In this document: in pieces, positions 6,354 through 13,637 of the stretch
Layout: each line of letters opens with the position of its first letter
How positions within the stretch are numbered: the first letter of the stretch is position 1
DNA from: JAXDLH01 sp034666705
Lineage (GTDB): Bacteria > Chloroflexota > UBA6077 > SHYK01
DNA: 13,681 nucleotides
Assembly (NCBI GenBank): GCA_034666705.1
Contig: JAXDLH010000108.1
Coordinates: 1-13,681, forward strand
Direction: 5' to 3'
Notes under the pieces: model-generated
What the model saw: the letters and a program-made list of their open reading frames with translations, nothing else
What the model was told of the DNA's origin: nothing
Databases searched by the model: none
Program-made: the position numbers and the translations under genes

Positions 6354-6656
6354 ATGTATGTCTCACGGCTCTCGTTCTATACTCGCCCCGGCCACACGGA
6401 AGAGGTCGCTCGCCGGCTCAGCGAGCTCGCCGACATGATCGAGCGAGGCGGCTCGCAGCGGCCGCGGGTCCTGCGGATGTCGTTCGGCTCGCCGGGCTCA
6501 CCCGATCTGCAGATGGAGCAAGAGGTCGACTCGCTCGGCGACCTCGAGCGAGGTATCCACGGCGTAACGGAGCGCGACGACTTTCGCGCCTGGAGCGCGG
6601 GCACCTCCGAGTTGCTGCTGCAGGTTCCGAAACGCGAAATCCTCATGGTCGAATAA
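6354..6656 (+). CDS. Small protein, probably dimeric alpha/beta-barrel (ABM-like) fold
   Basis: A 100-residue cytoplasmic protein not matched to a named gene. The layout MYVSRLSFYTRPGHTEEVARR suggests a first strand, a TRPG turn and an amphipathic helix. It is followed by a strand (RVLRMSFGSPG), a short helix (DSLGDLERGIHGVTERDDFRAW) and a final strand (REILMVE). This is the pattern of dimeric alpha/beta-barrel proteins (ABM, NIPSNAP or EthD-like). There are no cysteines or signal peptide. The ATG at 6354 has GGAG eight bases upstream; an ATG at 6324 in the same frame would add 10 residues and also has a purine-rich leader. It lies 23 bp before the SDR gene and is almost certainly co-transcribed with it, so a shared pathway is likely. 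Fold assignment is by eye only. Confidence 0.7.
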   Translation: MYVSRLSFYTRPGHTEEVARRLSELADMIERGGSQRPRVLRMSFGSPGSPDLQMEQEVDSLGDLERGIHGVTERDDFRAWSAGTSELLLQVPKREILMVE

Positions 6657-6679
6657 TTCTGGAGCACAGTGGAGGTGGA

Positions 6680-7480
6680 ATGGATCTGGAGTTGGCCGGC
6701 AAGGTTGCGATCGTCACGGGTGGTAGTCGCGGCATCGGGAAGGCTGTGGCTCGGCAGCTCGCGCGAGAGGGCGTCGACGTAGCCATCGTGGCTCGCGGCC
6801 GTGAGGCGCTCGCCGAAACGGCAAACGAGCTCAGGACCGAGACGGGACGGCAAATCGAGCCGGTCCCTGTTGACACGAACCTCGACGAATCGGTCAAGGC
6901 GATGGTCGAGCGGGTGCAGGAGCGGTTCGGTCGGATCGATATCCTGGTCAACTGTGCTGCGGCCGCCGGCGGCTCAGCTCCGGTACCCAAACTGCCGGAG
7001 ATCACCGGAGATCTGTTCTTCGCCGACATGAACGTGAAGGTGATGGGGTATCTCCGCTGCGCCCGCGAGGTCGCGCCACATATGGAGCGACAGGGCTGGG
7101 GCCGGATCATCAATATCAGCGGGCTGGCCGCTCGTCAGTCGGGCACCACGATCGGCAGCATGCGTAACGTCGCCGTCGTGGCGCTGACGAAGAATCTTGC
7201 CGACGACCTCGGACCGAAAGGCATCAACGTCACGGTAGTGCATCCCGGCATGACTCGGACGGAGGCGGTAGCAGCTCGCTGGGCCGCGCAGGCCGAGCGC
7301 GAAGGAGTTGCGCTCGCGGAGATCGAGCGCCGTCAGGCGGAGGGAACCTCCATCAAGCGGGTGATCGATGCGGCCGACATCGCGAACGTGGTGGCGTTCC
7401 TCGCCTCCCCCAAGTCGGTAGCGATCAACGGGGACGTGATCGCCGCCGGGGGCGGCGCGCCACGGTCGATCTACTACTGA
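6680..7480 (+). CDS. SDR-fold protein lacking the catalytic Tyr-x3-Lys
   Basis: A 266-residue classical short-chain dehydrogenase/reductase by fold. The cofactor motif TGGSRGIG (13-20), the DILVNCAA strand (87-94; normally NNAG), NISG with S147, the VALTKNLADDLGPKGINVTVVHPG stretch (167-190) and a C-terminal GDVIAAGGG (251-259) are all in place. Aligning on VALTK puts G159 where the catalytic Tyr should be and N163 where the catalytic Lys should be (GSMRN in place of YxxxK). The protein may therefore bind NAD(P) without normal dehydrogenase chemistry, or use other residues. I recall SDR relatives with a similar MRNVAV stretch, so this may be a divergent subgroup and not decay. GGAGG lies four bases before the ATG. 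It follows the small barrel-like protein by 23 bp. Confidence 0.88.
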   Translation: MDLELAGKVAIVTGGSRGIGKAVARQLAREGVDVAIVARGREALAETANELRTETGRQIEPVPVDTNLDESVKAMVERVQERFGRIDILVNCAAAAGGSAPVPKLPEITGDLFFADMNVKVMGYLRCAREVAPHMERQGWGRIINISGLAARQSGTTIGSMRNVAVVALTKNLADDLGPKGINVTVVHPGMTRTEAVAARWAAQAEREGVALAEIERRQAEGTSIKRVIDAADIANVVAFLASPKSVAINGDVIAAGGGAPRSIYY

Positions 7481-7558
7481 CCATATTGGGTCCGATGTTG
7501 CGAGCAGCCCGCAGTTACCTTGACGCCCCGGGGGCCTGCGACGTTATACCCCGGGGGT

Positions 7559-7660
7559 GCCGCTGCGCCGTGGGTGCCGCTGCGCCGTGGGTGCCGCTGC
7601 GCCGTGGGTGCCGCTGCGCCGTGGATGCCGCTGCGCCGTGGATGCCGCTGCGCCGTGGAA
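7559..7660. repeat. 17-bp tandem repeat, six copies (minisatellite)
   Basis: The core GCCGCTGCGCCGTGG recurs exactly at 7559, 7576, 7593, 7610, 7627 and 7644. Each core is followed by a two-base linker: GT, GT, GT, AT, AT, then AA. The period of 17 is not a multiple of three, so all three frames give the same cycling peptide, which argues against coding. The change of linker from GT to AT divides the array into an older and newer half. Copy number probably varies between strains. Confidence 0.95.
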
Positions 7661-7708
7661 TCTCTTTCCGAAGCTGCAGCCACTCCTGGCCAAGCTCTGT
7701 GGGGCCTG

Positions 7709-7754
7709 TGCGAAGGATCCGCGGCTCCGACGCTGGGGTCACGGATCCTTCGCA
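7709..7754. repeat. 13-bp perfect inverted repeat, REP-like
   Basis: TGCGAAGGATCCG (7709-7721) is the exact reverse complement of CGGATCCTTCGCA (7742-7754), with a 20-base spacer. It is followed by TCGCTCAAGGATGACG. The GGATCCTTCGC...CTCAAGGATGACG arrangement resembles dispersed palindromic repeats I recall from other bacterial genomes. Its place between two convergent genes means it could act as a two-way transcription end, but no T-run follows. Confidence 0.8.
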
Positions 7755-7933
7755 TCGCTCAAGGATGACGAGTACGTTGTCGTTGGCCTGCGGGGTTCAG
7801 GGCGCCGCGCGTATAGCACCGCGCGCATTCAGATTCCCGGGTGGCGAGCATATTGCCGGGCAGCCCGCCGATTTCAGACTGACGCGCTCGTTGTCATCGT
7901 CGGCTATGCGTGACCGACGTCGGCGCCCTCGCG

Positions 7934-8524
7934 TTACTGGGCGCTCAAGACCTCGACGTCGAAGATGAGAGTGGCGTTTGGTGGAATCACCGGGGGACTC
8001 CCCCTCGCGCCATAGCCGAGCTGTGGCGGCACGATGAGCCGTCGTTTCTCCCCGATGCGCATCTGGGCCACGCCCTCATCCCACGCTTTGATAACCCCGC
8101 CCGTCCCAAGCGTGAACGTAAAAGGTTGATTGCGGTCGACTGAGCTGTCGAACTTGGTCCCGTCGGTGAGCCAGCCCGTGTAGTTCACGGTGACGGTCTG
8201 GCCCGTGCTGAGGCCTTTGTTGCTGTTGACCACGATGTCGACGAAGCGAAGCCCGCTCGGCGTTTGCTGCACGGGGTTCTCCACGGGCGGAAGGCCCGGC
8301 GCATTTCCCGTCGCCTCCGGTCCGGTGCCCTGCACCGGTGCCAGGGTCGCTGCACCCTGCGGCGCATTCGCTGGGTTGTTGAGGGCCGGCGTCGGCAGTG
8401 CGTTGCCCGGCGTCGCCGCGGCACCGGTGACCGGTGTACGACGGAAGCCAGAGTTGTCCCCGCTGGGCCCGGCGCACGCCGCAAGCAGCGCAATCGTAGT
8501 CAACGCGCAAAAAATCCATCGCAT
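7934..8524 (-). CDS. FKBP-type peptidyl-prolyl cis-trans isomerase lipoprotein
   Basis: A 196-residue secreted lipoprotein catalysing proline isomerisation outside the cytoplasmic membrane. The N-terminus is a signal peptide (MRWIFCALTTIALLAAC) with lipobox LAAC and lipidated C17. A Pro/Ala/Asn-rich linker runs to about residue 88. A single FKBP domain (about 90-195) follows with VTVNYTGWLTDGTKFDSS (111-128), GVIKAWDEGV (143-152), LGYGARG (169-175) and IPPNATLIFDVEV (180-192), all typical. The ATG at 8522-8524 lies seven bases after GGGAGG, better spaced than the ATG two codons upstream. It follows cobN by 48 bp on the same strand and is probably co-transcribed, although a prolyl isomerase has no known role in B12 synthesis. 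Confidence 0.93.
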   Translation of the reverse strand: MRWIFCALTTIALLAACAGPSGDNSGFRRTPVTGAAATPGNALPTPALNNPANAPQGAATLAPVQGTGPEATGNAPGLPPVENPVQQTPSGLRFVDIVVNSNKGLSTGQTVTVNYTGWLTDGTKFDSSVDRNQPFTFTLGTGGVIKAWDEGVAQMRIGEKRRLIVPPQLGYGARGSPPVIPPNATLIFDVEVLSAQ

Positions 8525-8572
8525 AGGCATACCTCCCGCCAATTTTGGCCCAAACCCCCTGGGTCGTGCACC

Positions 8573-11500
8573 CTATTGGACGTGTGCGCCTGAACCTGAT
8601 GCCGCCGGTGCGCGCGCCTCGATCGCGCTTTCCGCATCCAGGAACGCACCTTCGATGGCCGCACGCATCTCCGGAGTCGGTTGTTTCCACATCGCGCGAT
8701 TCATCGCTTCGAGCAGCCGCTCTGCGACGTCCCGCATCGCCCAGGGATTGCTCTGCCGATAGAACTCCCGCATTGCGGGATCGAGCGCATAAGACTGCGC
8801 CAACCGCTCGTACATCCAGTCGTCCATGACCTGCGCGGTCGCGTCGTAGCCAAACAGGTAGTCGACCGTGGCCGCGAGCTCCAGCGCGCCTTTGTAGCCG
8901 TGGCGCTGAATCGAGGTAATCCACTTCGGGTTCACCACGCGTGACCGGAAGACGCGGAGCGTCTCCTCTTTGAGATCACGCACGCGCGCGCGCTGTGGAT
9001 CTGCGCTGTCACCAAAGTACCGGCGAGGCGCGCGACCCCCGAGGGCCCGGATCGTGGCGATCATGCCACCGTGGTACTGAAAGTAATCATCGGAATCGAA
9101 AATGTCGTGCTCGCGATTGTCCTGGTTCTTCACCGCGGCGTCGACGCCGGCCAGGGCGCTGCGGAACACATCACGAGCGTCGACGCCATATTCGGCGCGC
9201 CCGTACGCGTAGCCACCCCAGGTAACGTACACCTCGGCGAGGTCTGCATCAGTTTGCCAGTTGCGCTCGTCGATGAGCGGCAGAATGCCGGCGCCGTAGG
9301 CACCGGGCGGCGAGCCGAAGATGCGGTAGCTCGCCTGCCGCTCGGCCTCGGCTGAAGCAACGCCCGCGCGCTCGAGCTGCTGCCGCCGTTCGAGCATGTG
9401 GCGGCGGACCGGATTCTGCTCCGGCGGCTCGTCGCGATCGGCTATCGCCCGAAACGCGTCGTCCATGAGGGCGATGAGGTCCGGGAAGGCGTCGCGGAAG
9501 AACCCGGAGATGCGGCACACGACGTCGATCCGTGGCCGGCCAAGCTCAGCAAGGGGGATGACGTCGAATCCCACGAGGCGACGACTCTCCGCCTGCCAGC
9601 GTGGCCGCACGCCGATGAGGGCGAGCACCTCCGCCACATCGTCGCCGTGGGTACGCATGAGGCTCGTGCCCCAGATGGAGATGCCGATGGATTCCGGATA
9701 GCGGCCCTCGTCCGCGAGATATCGCTCGATGAGTTGCTGGGCGAGTTGTTGGCCCACGATCCAGGCGGCCATAGTTGGCAAGCCGCGCGGGTCCACCGTG
9801 TAGAAGTTGCGCCCGGTAGGCAGGACCTGAGCCATGCCGCGGGTCGGCGCGCCACTCGGCCCGGCGGGCACGTGGCGGCCAGCCAGCGCGCCGAGCAGCG
9901 CGGCGATCTCCTCGTCCGTGCGACGCAGATTTGGTACGAGCTGGGCTGCCACGAATCGGAGCGTCGCGTCGATCTCCGGCGTTCCGCCGCCAAGCACGTC
10001 ACTCGCGGCGGCCTGAATCTCCGCCGCCGCAAAGTCGCGCTCCCCGAGCGCCGTGATGAGTCGCAGGCTGACCGCGTCAAGGGCCTCGAGCGCGTCGGCG
10101 TTGGTTGGCAGCCGGCGATCGACCGAGATCTCGAGCTCGCTCGCAGGCGCCGTCACCCGCGCGCCGAGATCGTCCAGCATGGCCACCAGGTCCAGCCCGA
10201 AGCGGCTGGCGAGGCCGGCGCGCAGGCTCGGGATCTCCGCATTCGGCAGCCGGACCAGCGCCTGCAACATGTCGCGGAGTTGCTCGCCCTCGGGCGCCTG
10301 CCCGAACACGTGCAAGCCATCGCGGATCTGGGCGCTGGTCAGCTCGCACAGGTAGCCGTTCACATTCTCGATGAGATGCGCGAAGTCGCGCGCTCCGAGG
10401 TCGCTGATGGTGTAGGGCACGCCATCCTCGTGGTACTGCGGGTCCCAGTCATGGGTGTGCGCACTCGAGTCGCGGTTCATGAGTTGACCGAGGTCGGCGT
10501 CCAGCCGGGCTCGCACGATCAGCTCCCAGATCTGCTGTTGAAGGAGGGGCAGCTTGCTCGGGTCGACCTGCTCCAACTGGAAGTACTCGTCGACCAGGCG
10601 GCTCAGCTCCTCGATCTCGCCGTAGCCTTCGGCCGTGGTCATGGGCGGGGTGAGGTGGTCGACGACCACGGCGTGGCTGCGCCGTTTTGCCTGCGCACCC
10701 TCTCCTGGGTCGTTGATGATGAACGGGTAGACGAGCGGCAGGTCGCCGAGGAACAGGTCGGGGTAGCACGTCGCAGAGAGACCGAGCCCCTTACCGGGCA
10801 GCCACTCGAGGGTGCCATGCTTGCCAACGTGCACGATTGCGTCGGCGCCCCAGCCACCCTGCTCCTGCGACTCCGCTAGCCAGCGATAGAGCGCGTGATA
10901 CGGGTGCGGCGGTGCAAGGTCTGGCGAGTGAAAGATGGCGCCGGGATCCATGCCGTAGCCACGCGGCGGCTGGATGGCAACGAAAACGTTATCGAGGTCG
11001 AGCCCAGCGAGCGCTAGGTCACCGGCTGGTGAGACATAGTAGTCACCGGGCGGCTCGCCCCACTGCGCGCGCATCGCCTCGGCGTTGGCGGGCGGCAGGG
11101 TATCGTGCCAGGCGCGCAGTTGGTCCGCGGTGACGTGTGCTACCGCCCCGGCGAGTTGGCCCGGGGTGAGGATCTCGCGATCGTAGCTGGCGCGGTCGAC
11201 CAGTTGCTGGATCAGCGCATCGCTCGTAGGCGGCAGCTCGCCGATCGTGTAGCCAGCCGCCCGCATTGCTTCGAGAATACGGAGTAAGGAGGCCGGGGCG
11301 TCGAGCCCGACCGCCGCGGCCACCCGCGATGCCTTCGCGTTGTAGTTCGTGAGCAGGAAGGCGATGCGCTTCGTGGCGTTGGGGATACGGCGCAGTGCCG
11401 CGATCCGCAGCGCGAGCCCGACGACGCGCGCGATGCGGTCGGGCTCCGGGACGTACCGCGGCGCGCTGCCCAGCCCGGGTGCTTCGACGTCACCCTTGAA

Positions 11501-12925
11501 AGAGACCGGCACGGTGATGATGCGGCCATCCACCTCCGGGATCGCGACGTTCATCGTCGCGTCGAGCGGTGGCAGGCCGCGCTGCGACTCAGCCCACGCC
11601 TCGCGAGTAGCGCCTGAAGCGATCGCTTGGAGCACGGGCACGTCGACCAAATTGCGGATTGCGGATTGCGGATTGCGGAGTTGGTCGAACGACGACTCGA
11701 ACGTGCCGGCGGCGAAGCTGGTCGTAGTGATGACGACGTCGACGTTCGGCCTGCCGTCCTTCGCGAAGAGGCGGAGCGCGGCCGGCAGCCCAGCGAGCTC
11801 AGTATCGAGCGCTTCACCCTCGCGATCCTGCAGCGACGTCGTGTAGACGGCCACAGCTTCCGCGCCGCGGGCCTCGACCTCGCGCACGATCGCATCGACG
11901 AAGTCGGTGTTCCCCGACAGCAGGTGGGACCGATAGAAGAGGATGCCAATGCGAGCGCGGTTCGCGCCCGGCAGCTTGCTCTCGTAATAGATGCCGTGGC
12001 GGGGCTGGGCCTCCGGCAGGTCGTAGCCAAACCCGGTCGTCAGGAGATGGTCGGCCAGAAACCGGAGCATGTGCTCCACGTTCTTCAGGCCGCCTTGTTG
12101 CAGGTAGGCGAACACGTCGTGTGCGACGGGCCCACCCACGTTCGAAGCGGCGGTCAGCTCGGGGTCGAGCACGTCGATTCCCGGCACACACACGAGCCAT
12201 TGCTGGTCACGCTCCGCAAGCTCGACGAGCCGCTCGAAGCCCCCGCGAAAACTCTCGCGTCCGCCATGCAGCCGCAGGATGACGACGTCCGCCCCGGGTA
12301 CGGTCGTGTCGACGAAGGCGCGGGCGTCTGCCTCGTCCTTCAGGTGGACGATGTTGTGGGCGCGAACGGGGGGGAAGTCAGCAGGCAGGGACGGGATGAC
12401 CTTCGAGAGCGCCAGGATGTCGGTGTCGGCGTGAGTGAGCAGCAGGAAGCCACCATGAGCCTCCGCAGGCGCATGCGGCTCGCCGGCCGATTGGTGTGAG
12501 TCACCATCCCACTTGAATGCCGAGAATTGGTACGTGGCAAGGGCGGGCGGCGGTGGCACGTACGCCTGGGCCGCGACGAGCGTCTCGATGTAATCGTAGA
12601 GGGCGAGGACCAACCGTTCCCGATTCATCGAATGGAACCAGATGGGCCTGCCGTCGAAGAGCAGCATCACCACGTTGGCGAGTGGACACGGGCCGAGACA
12701 TCCCCCCATCGAGAGGTGGACGTACGGACGCAATCGCCGACGCTCCCACTCGGCGTGGTACAGCTCGGTCGGGACCGCGTCGAAGCCGTGCTCGGTATGG
12801 CCGCAGCAGCAGCCATCGGCGCACACGAAGAGTTGGCCCTGCTTGCGCGCCACGTTGACGAGCTTGCCGTCGGCACGCGTCACCAGATTGCGCACGATCG
12901 GCCGGCGCCCGGGAGGCTGGCTCAA
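8573..12925 (-). CDS. cobN: Cobaltochelatase subunit CobN with N-terminal ferredoxin-like domain
   Basis: A 1450-residue large subunit of the ATP-dependent cobaltochelatase (aerobic B12 pathway), which inserts cobalt into hydrogenobyrinic acid a,c-diamide together with CobS/CobT or ChlI/ChlD-type partners, not seen here. Residues 1 to about 130 form a thioredoxin-like [2Fe-2S] ferredoxin domain: FVCADGCCCGHTEHG (C35, C39-C41), GGCLGPCPLANVVML (C76, C80) and GRPIWFHSMN. The CobN domain fills the rest, with HVGKHGTLEWLPGKG (about 699-713), FIINDPGEGAQAKRR, GRNFYTVDPRGLPT (about 1030-1050) and ISIWGTSLMRTHGDD. Typical CobN is about 1200-1350 residues; the extra length is the ferredoxin domain and small insertions. 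The start is TTG, whose TTGA overlaps the cobO stop by 4 bp, indicating coupling. A heptanucleotide repeat lies around codons 416-425. Confidence 0.95.
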   Translation of the reverse strand: MSQPPGRRPIVRNLVTRADGKLVNVARKQGQLFVCADGCCCGHTEHGFDAVPTELYHAEWERRRLRPYVHLSMGGCLGPCPLANVVMLLFDGRPIWFHSMNRERLVLALYDYIETLVAAQAYVPPPPALATYQFSAFKWDGDSHQSAGEPHAPAEAHGGFLLLTHADTDILALSKVIPSLPADFPPVRAHNIVHLKDEADARAFVDTTVPGADVVILRLHGGRESFRGGFERLVELAERDQQWLVCVPGIDVLDPELTAASNVGGPVAHDVFAYLQQGGLKNVEHMLRFLADHLLTTGFGYDLPEAQPRHGIYYESKLPGANRARIGILFYRSHLLSGNTDFVDAIVREVEARGAEAVAVYTTSLQDREGEALDTELAGLPAALRLFAKDGRPNVDVVITTTSFAAGTFESSFDQLRNPQSAIRNLVDVPVLQAIASGATREAWAESQRGLPPLDATMNVAIPEVDGRIITVPVSFKGDVEAPGLGSAPRYVPEPDRIARVVGLALRIAALRRIPNATKRIAFLLTNYNAKASRVAAAVGLDAPASLLRILEAMRAAGYTIGELPPTSDALIQQLVDRASYDREILTPGQLAGAVAHVTADQLRAWHDTLPPANAEAMRAQWGEPPGDYYVSPAGDLALAGLDLDNVFVAIQPPRGYGMDPGAIFHSPDLAPPHPYHALYRWLAESQEQGGWGADAIVHVGKHGTLEWLPGKGLGLSATCYPDLFLGDLPLVYPFIINDPGEGAQAKRRSHAVVVDHLTPPMTTAEGYGEIEELSRLVDEYFQLEQVDPSKLPLLQQQIWELIVRARLDADLGQLMNRDSSAHTHDWDPQYHEDGVPYTISDLGARDFAHLIENVNGYLCELTSAQIRDGLHVFGQAPEGEQLRDMLQALVRLPNAEIPSLRAGLASRFGLDLVAMLDDLGARVTAPASELEISVDRRLPTNADALEALDAVSLRLITALGERDFAAAEIQAAASDVLGGGTPEIDATLRFVAAQLVPNLRRTDEEIAALLGALAGRHVPAGPSGAPTRGMAQVLPTGRNFYTVDPRGLPTMAAWIVGQQLAQQLIERYLADEGRYPESIGISIWGTSLMRTHGDDVAEVLALIGVRPRWQAESRRLVGFDVIPLAELGRPRIDVVCRISGFFRDAFPDLIALMDDAFRAIADRDEPPEQNPVRRHMLERRQQLERAGVASAEAERQASYRIFGSPPGAYGAGILPLIDERNWQTDADLAEVYVTWGGYAYGRAEYGVDARDVFRSALAGVDAAVKNQDNREHDIFDSDDYFQYHGGMIATIRALGGRAPRRYFGDSADPQRARVRDLKEETLRVFRSRVVNPKWITSIQRHGYKGALELAATVDYLFGYDATAQVMDDWMYERLAQSYALDPAMREFYRQSNPWAMRDVAERLLEAMNRAMWKQPTPEMRAAIEGAFLDAESAIEARAPAASGSGAHVQ
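11651..11678. repeat. Heptanucleotide tandem repeat (ATTGCGG x4) inside cobN
   Basis: Four perfect copies of ATTGCGG on the plus strand. On the coding strand they read CCGCAAT repeats encoding RNPQSAIRN (about residues 417-425), between FDQ and LVDVPVLQA. Unit length 7 means gain or loss of one copy shifts the cobN frame; gain or loss of three restores it. The stretch looks like an insertion of roughly ten residues compared with usual CobN spacing before the VPVLQA strand. Confidence 0.95.
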
Positions 12926-13635
12926 AACTCGATTCCGGGTTGGGCGCGCACGCCAGACCGATACGGGTGCTTGATCTCGCGCATCTCGGTCACGAGGTCG
13001 GCGTACTCGATGAGCTCGGGCGGCGCATCGCGGCCGGTGATGATGATGTGCAGGCCCGGTGGGCGCTGGCGCAACGAGTCGATCACCTCGTTCACGTCGA
13101 GCCAGCCGAAGCTGAAGCAGTACGTCATCTCGTCCATGACCACGATGTCGTACTCGCCGCTCATGATCCGCTCACGACAGAGCGCCCAACACTGTTGCGC
13201 CAGGGCATGATCCTTCTCGACGTCCTTACTGGTCCAGGTGAAGCCGTCACCCAGGGGGATGAGCTCGACGCCCATCTTGCGCGCCGCCTTGATCTCGCCC
13301 CAGTTCGCCGTCCTGGCCTTGATGAACTGGAGCATCACCACCCGCATGTCGCGGCCCCACGCCCGCATCAGCAGGCCCAACGCGGCGGTCGTCTTCCCCT
13401 TGCCGTTGCCCGTGTTCACGATTACGAGGTCCTTCGGGCGTCGCTCCGCCCGCCCTGCGGCCTGCTCGGCTCGCTTCCGGGCGCGCCCCTCGTCGGAGAG
13501 GTCCTCGAGCGGCGCGTCTTCGATCGAGGTGGCCGTCTCCCCCTCTGGGGGTTCAGTGCTCGTCGCCTCGTAAGCTGCGGTTCCTACCCCCCCGCTCCGG
13601 GCCGGGGACCCTAACCCCCCGTCCCCGCCGTGCAT
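12922..13635 (-). CDS. cobO: Cob(I)yrinic acid a,c-diamide adenosyltransferase
   Basis: Transfers the adenosyl group of ATP to the cobalt of corrinoids (CobO/BtuR/CobA family); cytoplasmic. Of 237 residues, the first ~45 are extra. A BtuR-like helix follows (LSDEGRARKRAEQAAGRAERR, about 46-66), then Walker A GNGKGKTTA (76-84), LQFIKA (102-107), DGFTWTSKD (130-138), Walker B-like VVMDEMTY (165-172), TGRDAP (200-205) and the family C-terminus AQPGIEF. The ATG at 13633-13635 is the only start before the conserved part within this window, and GAAGGG from a flanking repeat happens to lie before it; the frame stays open to the window edge. The first ~22 codons are C/G-run repeat-like DNA, so the true N-terminus is uncertain. 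Its stop overlaps the cobN TTG by 4 bp. Confidence 0.92.
   Translation of the reverse strand: MHGGDGGLGSPARSGGVGTAAYEATSTEPPEGETATSIEDAPLEDLSDEGRARKRAEQAAGRAERRPKDLVIVNTGNGKGKTTAALGLLMRAWGRDMRVVMLQFIKARTANWGEIKAARKMGVELIPLGDGFTWTSKDVEKDHALAQQCWALCRERIMSGEYDIVVMDEMTYCFSFGWLDVNEVIDSLRQRPPGLHIIITGRDAPPELIEYADLVTEMREIKHPYRSGVRAQPGIEF
13587..13627. repeat. GC-rich repeat-like stretch with C-runs at the cobO 5' end
   Basis: Contains seven C (13587-13593), CCGGGCCGGGGAC, six C (13615-13620) and GTCCCCG. CGGGGAC (13603-13609) pairs with GTCCCCG (13621-13627), a 7-bp hairpin with an 11-base loop. The string TAACCCCCC...TCCCCGCC resembles dispersed GC-rich intergenic repeats I recall from other bacteria. 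It encodes the odd first residues of CobO (GGDGGLGSPARSGGVG) if the ATG at 13635 is used. Confidence 0.6.
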
Positions 13636-13637
13636 CC

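Larger units (their letters stand above)
7481..7933. other. 453-bp convergent intergenic region rich in repeats, no gene
   Basis: Lies between the ends of the SDR gene and the FKBP gene. Open frames here on both strands are products of the 17-bp repeat and resemble no protein. Contents from left: two copies of CCCCGGGGG (7526-7534 and 7549-7557), the 17-bp tandem array (7559-7660), a 13-bp inverted repeat (7709-7754), and a CCGACGTCGG palindrome (7914-7923). No classic hairpin plus T-run terminator, RNA gene or promoter is evident. Confidence 0.7.

Noticed and set aside
7559..7660. CRISPR array
   Set aside because: The units are contiguous 17-mers with two-base linkers and no unique spacers.
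7898..7923. CGTCGG/CCGACG hairpin and CCGACGTCGG palindrome just past the FKBP stop as a terminator
   Set aside because: Short stem, 10-base loop and no T-run on either strand; may be chance in GC-rich DNA.
7474..7968. Several open frames of 75-160 codons across the 17-bp repeats
   Set aside because: The 17-bp period gives the same cycling peptide in all frames; they have no ribosome site and no protein-like sequence outside the array.
8076..8924. 282-codon minus-strand frame spanning the end of cobN and start of the FKBP gene
   Set aside because: It runs out of frame through two confidently identified genes and has Arg/Gly-rich random-like composition.
9398..10879. 493-codon open frame on the plus strand inside cobN
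   Set aside because: It is antisense to well-conserved CobN motifs, has no family features and reflects the high GC3 of cobN, which suppresses stops on the other strand.
11627..12499. 290-codon plus-strand open frame opposite cobN
   Set aside because: Also a GC-driven antisense shadow, with no ribosome site or recognisable motif.
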